The notes under the pieces: generated by a model
Database searches by the model: none
The model's input: the letters and a program-made list of their open reading frames with translations, nothing else
What the model was told of the DNA's origin: nothing
Made by a program: the position numbers and the translations under genes
Part shown: in pieces, positions 5,862-8,001 of the stretch
Layout of the letters: every line of letters starts with the position of its first letter
How positions within the stretch are numbered: the stretch's first letter is position 1
Assembly (NCBI GenBank): GCA_021199975.1
Contig: JAJQHF010000058.1
Span: forward strand, 1 to 8,001
Direction: 5' to 3'
Length of the DNA: 8,001 nt
From: Candidatus Gastranaerophilales bacterium
GTDB lineage: Bacteria; Cyanobacteriota; Vampirovibrionia; Gastranaerophilales; Gastranaerophilaceae

Positions 5862-6791
5862 ATGAGTATTCAATATCTTGAAGATTATTGTGTTGAAGAA
5901 GATTTTATTAATTCAGAGGAAAATGAGGAATTAACATCTTTTAACAGTATAGTTTATAAAGATGATATTCTTCAAATGTATTTAAAAGATATAGGCAAAA
6001 CAAAACTTTTAAAGCGTTCTGAAGAATGCAGTTTAGGCAAAGATATTATGGAGGGGGATGAGCAAAAGGTATTAATTGCTAAGAAAAAGTTAATTCAGGC
6101 AAATTTAAGACTTGTTGTCAGTATTGCAAAAAAATATACGGGACAAGGTGTTTTATTTATGGATTTAGTTCAGGAAGGCTCGTTGGGATTAATAAAAGCA
6201 GCTAACAGATTTGATTATTCAAAAGGATTTAAGTTTTCCACTTATGCAACCTGGTGGATAAGACAAACTATAGTAAGAGCTATTGCCAATAATTCAAAGG
6301 TTATAAGGGTTCCTGTTCATATGATAGATAAAATAAGACTTGTAAAAAAAGCCATATTTGAACTTAGTTATGAATTAGGAAAAGAGCCTTCTGCCGAACA
6401 AATATCAGAAAAAACCAAAATGCCGCTTAAACAAATTAAAATAGCTTTAAATACCATCAAATTAGAACCTGTCAGTCTTGATACTCCGATTGCGGAAAAT
6501 CTTTGTCTTGAAGATTATATTTCGGATGATAATTATATTTCTCCCGAAATTTGCACTCAAAAGACTATGTTAAAAAATCATATAAATAAAATATTGAAAG
6601 AACTTAACCAAAAGGAGAGAAAAATTATTATAAGCCGTTTCGGAATTGACGGAAACAAACCTAAAACTCTAGAAGAATTGGGCAAAGACATGGGTTTTTC
6701 AAAAGAAAGAATAAGACAGATAGAAAGTATTGCTCTTAAAAAATTAAGAACTTCTAATAATATTAATCATTTAAAAGATTATTTAAATTAA
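5862..6791 (+). CDS. Group 2 (SigA/RpoD-like) sigma-70 factor
   Basis: The product is 309 aa from ATG 5862, which has GAGGG (5847-5851) 10 nt upstream. An in-frame TTG at 5799 would add 21 residues but lacks a convincing ribosome site. Region 1.1 is absent. Region 1.2 is seen at about 31-67 ('DDILQMYLKDIG'). Region 2 (about 75-154) includes the core-binding signature 'DLVQEGSLGLIKAANRFDYS' (101-120) and the melting/-10 segment 'KFSTYATWWIRQTIVRAIA' (124-142). Region 3 is at about 155-210, and region 4 at about 242-308, with 'ERIRQIESIALKKLR' (282-296) as the -35-binding helix. Length and lack of region 1.1 fit an accessory group 2 sigma like those of cyanobacteria, not the housekeeping one. 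V138 stands where E. coli sigma-70 has T440, a residue involved in -12 recognition. The gene lies 68 bp after emrB with no clear terminator between, so read-through is possible. Confidence 0.9.
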   Translation: MSIQYLEDYCVEEDFINSEENEELTSFNSIVYKDDILQMYLKDIGKTKLLKRSEECSLGKDIMEGDEQKVLIAKKKLIQANLRLVVSIAKKYTGQGVLFMDLVQEGSLGLIKAANRFDYSKGFKFSTYATWWIRQTIVRAIANNSKVIRVPVHMIDKIRLVKKAIFELSYELGKEPSAEQISEKTKMPLKQIKIALNTIKLEPVSLDTPIAENLCLEDYISDDNYISPEICTQKTMLKNHINKILKELNQKERKIIISRFGIDGNKPKTLEELGKDMGFSKERIRQIESIALKKLRTSNNINHLKDYLN

Positions 6792-6816
6792 TCTGAAAAA
6801 GAATGATTATTTTTAA

Positions 6817-6846
6817 TTGGTAAAATCCTTTTAAATATGATAAAAT
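6817..6846 (+). promoter_or_regulatory. Candidate extended -10 promoter for the PAS/kinase-like gene
   Basis: TTGGTA (6817-6822) and TAAAAT (6841-6846) are separated by 18 bp. TG at 6838-6839 forms an extended -10. Transcription would start near 6853, about 38 nt before the ATG at 6891. A 9-bp perfect inverted repeat (GATTATTTT 6805-6813, AAAATAATC 6842-6850) brackets the promoter core. It may be an operator or chance in AT-rich DNA. Confidence 0.45.
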
Positions 6847-6890
6847 AATCTCCGAGAGGTATTTTAATTGAGAGCATAAGGGATTTTTAC

Positions 6891-8001
6891 ATGAATTTAT
6901 TTAGTTTTTTATTGGGAAAACAATATAATGTGCTTACATATCTGCCTGAAGCAGTACTTGTAATTGATGAAACGGGTAAAATTCACTATGCAAATAAAAA
7001 ATCCTTTAAGCTTTTTGAAACCAACAGGTTAAGAGGCAAAAATATTAATGAGTATTTTATAATTAATTCTGATAATATTATCAACAATAAAGATGAAGAT
7101 ATTAAACAAATTCTTAAAATAGTTTCGGAAGAGCAAAATACAAAAATTACGGATGTTAAAGTAACAGATGTATCATCAGGAAAAAAGAAAAGATATATTC
7201 TTACAATTATTGATAATACGCAGGATCATTCACTTTTAGATCAATTAATAACAGAACGGCAAGAACAAAAAATACTTAATCAAACAAAAAATGTACTTTT
7301 AACAAAAATGTCCAATTACTTATGTTCTCCGCTTCATTCTGTTTTGGGATTTTCTCAAGCAATGCTGCAAGGTTTAAGCGGTGAAGTTAATGATAAACAA
7401 ATTAAGTATCTACAAATAATGAATGCAAATTCCTCCGAGCTGCTTTTATTTATTGAAAAGCTTATTGAAATGTCACGGATTGAATCCGATATTTATAAAT
7501 TTGAATATAAAAATTTTGATGCGTCAGCGCTTTTATCCGTAGTTGTTAATGAAACTAATGTAAAATTACAAAATAAAGATATTAAGCTGTCAGTTAATAC
7601 ATCTGATTTAATAAAACAAAACTGCTATTCCGATAAAAATGTATTTAAGATGGTTATATCAAATATTATTGATAATGCTGTTGAATTAATTGAAACAGGC
7701 GCAATTAATATAAATGTTTCAAACCCTATTCCGGAGTTCCTTTTGGCAAAGGGATTTGATATAAGTAAAGATGTAAATGAAAAGTCATATATTATGTTTG
7801 AAGCGGCTTGTAAAGGTTTAGATACTTCTTTGTATAACGATACGGATATATTTAATCCTTATATACAGGTTGAAAAAAATTCTAAAAAATATTTAATGCA
7901 AAGTCTGCTTTTAGGATGTGCAAAAAAATATATTAATAAGTTAAAAGGTGAAATTTGGATTAATAATCAATATGCAAATCAGGTTTCATTTGTATTTATA
8001 C
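6891..8001 (+). CDS. Soluble PAS-domain histidine-kinase-like protein, catalytically degenerate (3' end outside window)
   Basis: My own translation gives 370 uninterrupted codons to the window edge. ATG 6891 follows AAGGGA (6878-6883). No membrane helix is evident, so it should be cytoplasmic. A PAS-like domain starts near residue 14 ('LPEAVLVIDETGKIHYANKK', 18-37). A connecting helix (about 115-138) leads to a HisKA-like region (about 136-200; 'SPLHSVLGFSQAML' at 146-159, 'EMSRIESD' at 193-200) and an HATPase_c-like region (about 245 on). The N box survives ('SNIIDNAVELI', 257-267), as does the F box ('IFNPYIQ', 320-326). The phospho-acceptor position is N142 ('MSNYLCSPL' where kinases have 'MSHELRTPL'). 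The G1 box is replaced by 'FEAACKGL' (303-310), losing the ATP-binding Asp and first Gly. The G2 box around 335-343 has lost its glycines. Autophosphorylation is therefore unlikely; a sensory or scaffold role is inferred. No response regulator is visible in the window. Confidence 0.85.
   Translation, partial: MNLFSFLLGKQYNVLTYLPEAVLVIDETGKIHYANKKSFKLFETNRLRGKNINEYFIINSDNIINNKDEDIKQILKIVSEEQNTKITDVKVTDVSSGKKKRYILTIIDNTQDHSLLDQLITERQEQKILNQTKNVLLTKMSNYLCSPLHSVLGFSQAMLQGLSGEVNDKQIKYLQIMNANSSELLLFIEKLIEMSRIESDIYKFEYKNFDASALLSVVVNETNVKLQNKDIKLSVNTSDLIKQNCYSDKNVFKMVISNIIDNAVELIETGAININVSNPIPEFLLAKGFDISKDVNEKSYIMFEAACKGLDTSLYNDTDIFNPYIQVEKNSKKYLMQSLLLGCAKKYINKLKGEIWINNQYANQVSFVFI

Noticed and set aside
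7335..7337. H149 in 'SPLHSVLGF' as the phospho-acceptor histidine of the kinase-like protein
   Set aside because: It falls after the conserved 'PL', where ordinary kinases have N, T or H (as in PLNAILG). The acceptor lies seven residues earlier and is N142 here.
1..8001. CRISPR array, tRNA, rRNA, insertion sequence or attachment site
   Set aside because: No regularly spaced repeats, cloverleaf, transposase or terminal inverted repeats were seen by eye on either strand.

Overview
The window is AT-rich DNA from a bacterium with an outer membrane. Three things point to the non-photosynthetic relatives of cyanobacteria (Melainabacteria, for example the gut order Gastranaerophilales): the A/U-ending codon use, a prepilin-like protein starting with an 'AFTLSEVL' type III signal and carrying a 'DVNGxxxxPN' segment, and a short primary-like (group 2) sigma factor. 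This placement is inferred from sequence style and was not tested by a search.

Layout. Positions 1-137 hold no intact gene, only a possible decayed C-terminal fragment resembling an acyl-CoA/AMP ligase. A small XRE-type regulator (138-359, minus) and a prepilin-like secreted or pilus protein (476-1162, plus) diverge from a 116-bp spacer. That spacer holds a strong extended -10 promoter, a 28-bp near-perfect palindrome and a 14-bp direct repeat 40 bp apart. Convergent to the prepilin gene is a minus-strand operon: a TolC/NodT-type outer membrane efflux protein (1734-3116) followed by a MarR-family regulator (1257-1718). Divergent from it is an emrA-emrB-like pair (3225-5793). Together these four genes encode a complete MFS tripartite drug efflux pump with its own outer membrane channel and likely its own repressor. 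The 108-bp divergent promoter region contains two dyad-symmetric elements that are good operator candidates.

Downstream on the plus strand is a group 2 sigma-70 factor (best start 5862, 309 aa). After it comes a promoter and a soluble PAS/histidine-kinase-like protein (6891 to the window end) that runs off the edge. The last gene is the most unusual item. Its reading frame is intact for 370 codons and the HisKA/HATPase_c architecture is recognisable. However, the phospho-acceptor His is Asn, and the G1 (DxGxG) and G2 (GxGLGL) ATP-binding boxes are lost. It looks like a maintained pseudo-histidine kinase rather than a working one. Its position beside an alternative sigma factor suggests, but does not show, a regulatory partnership.
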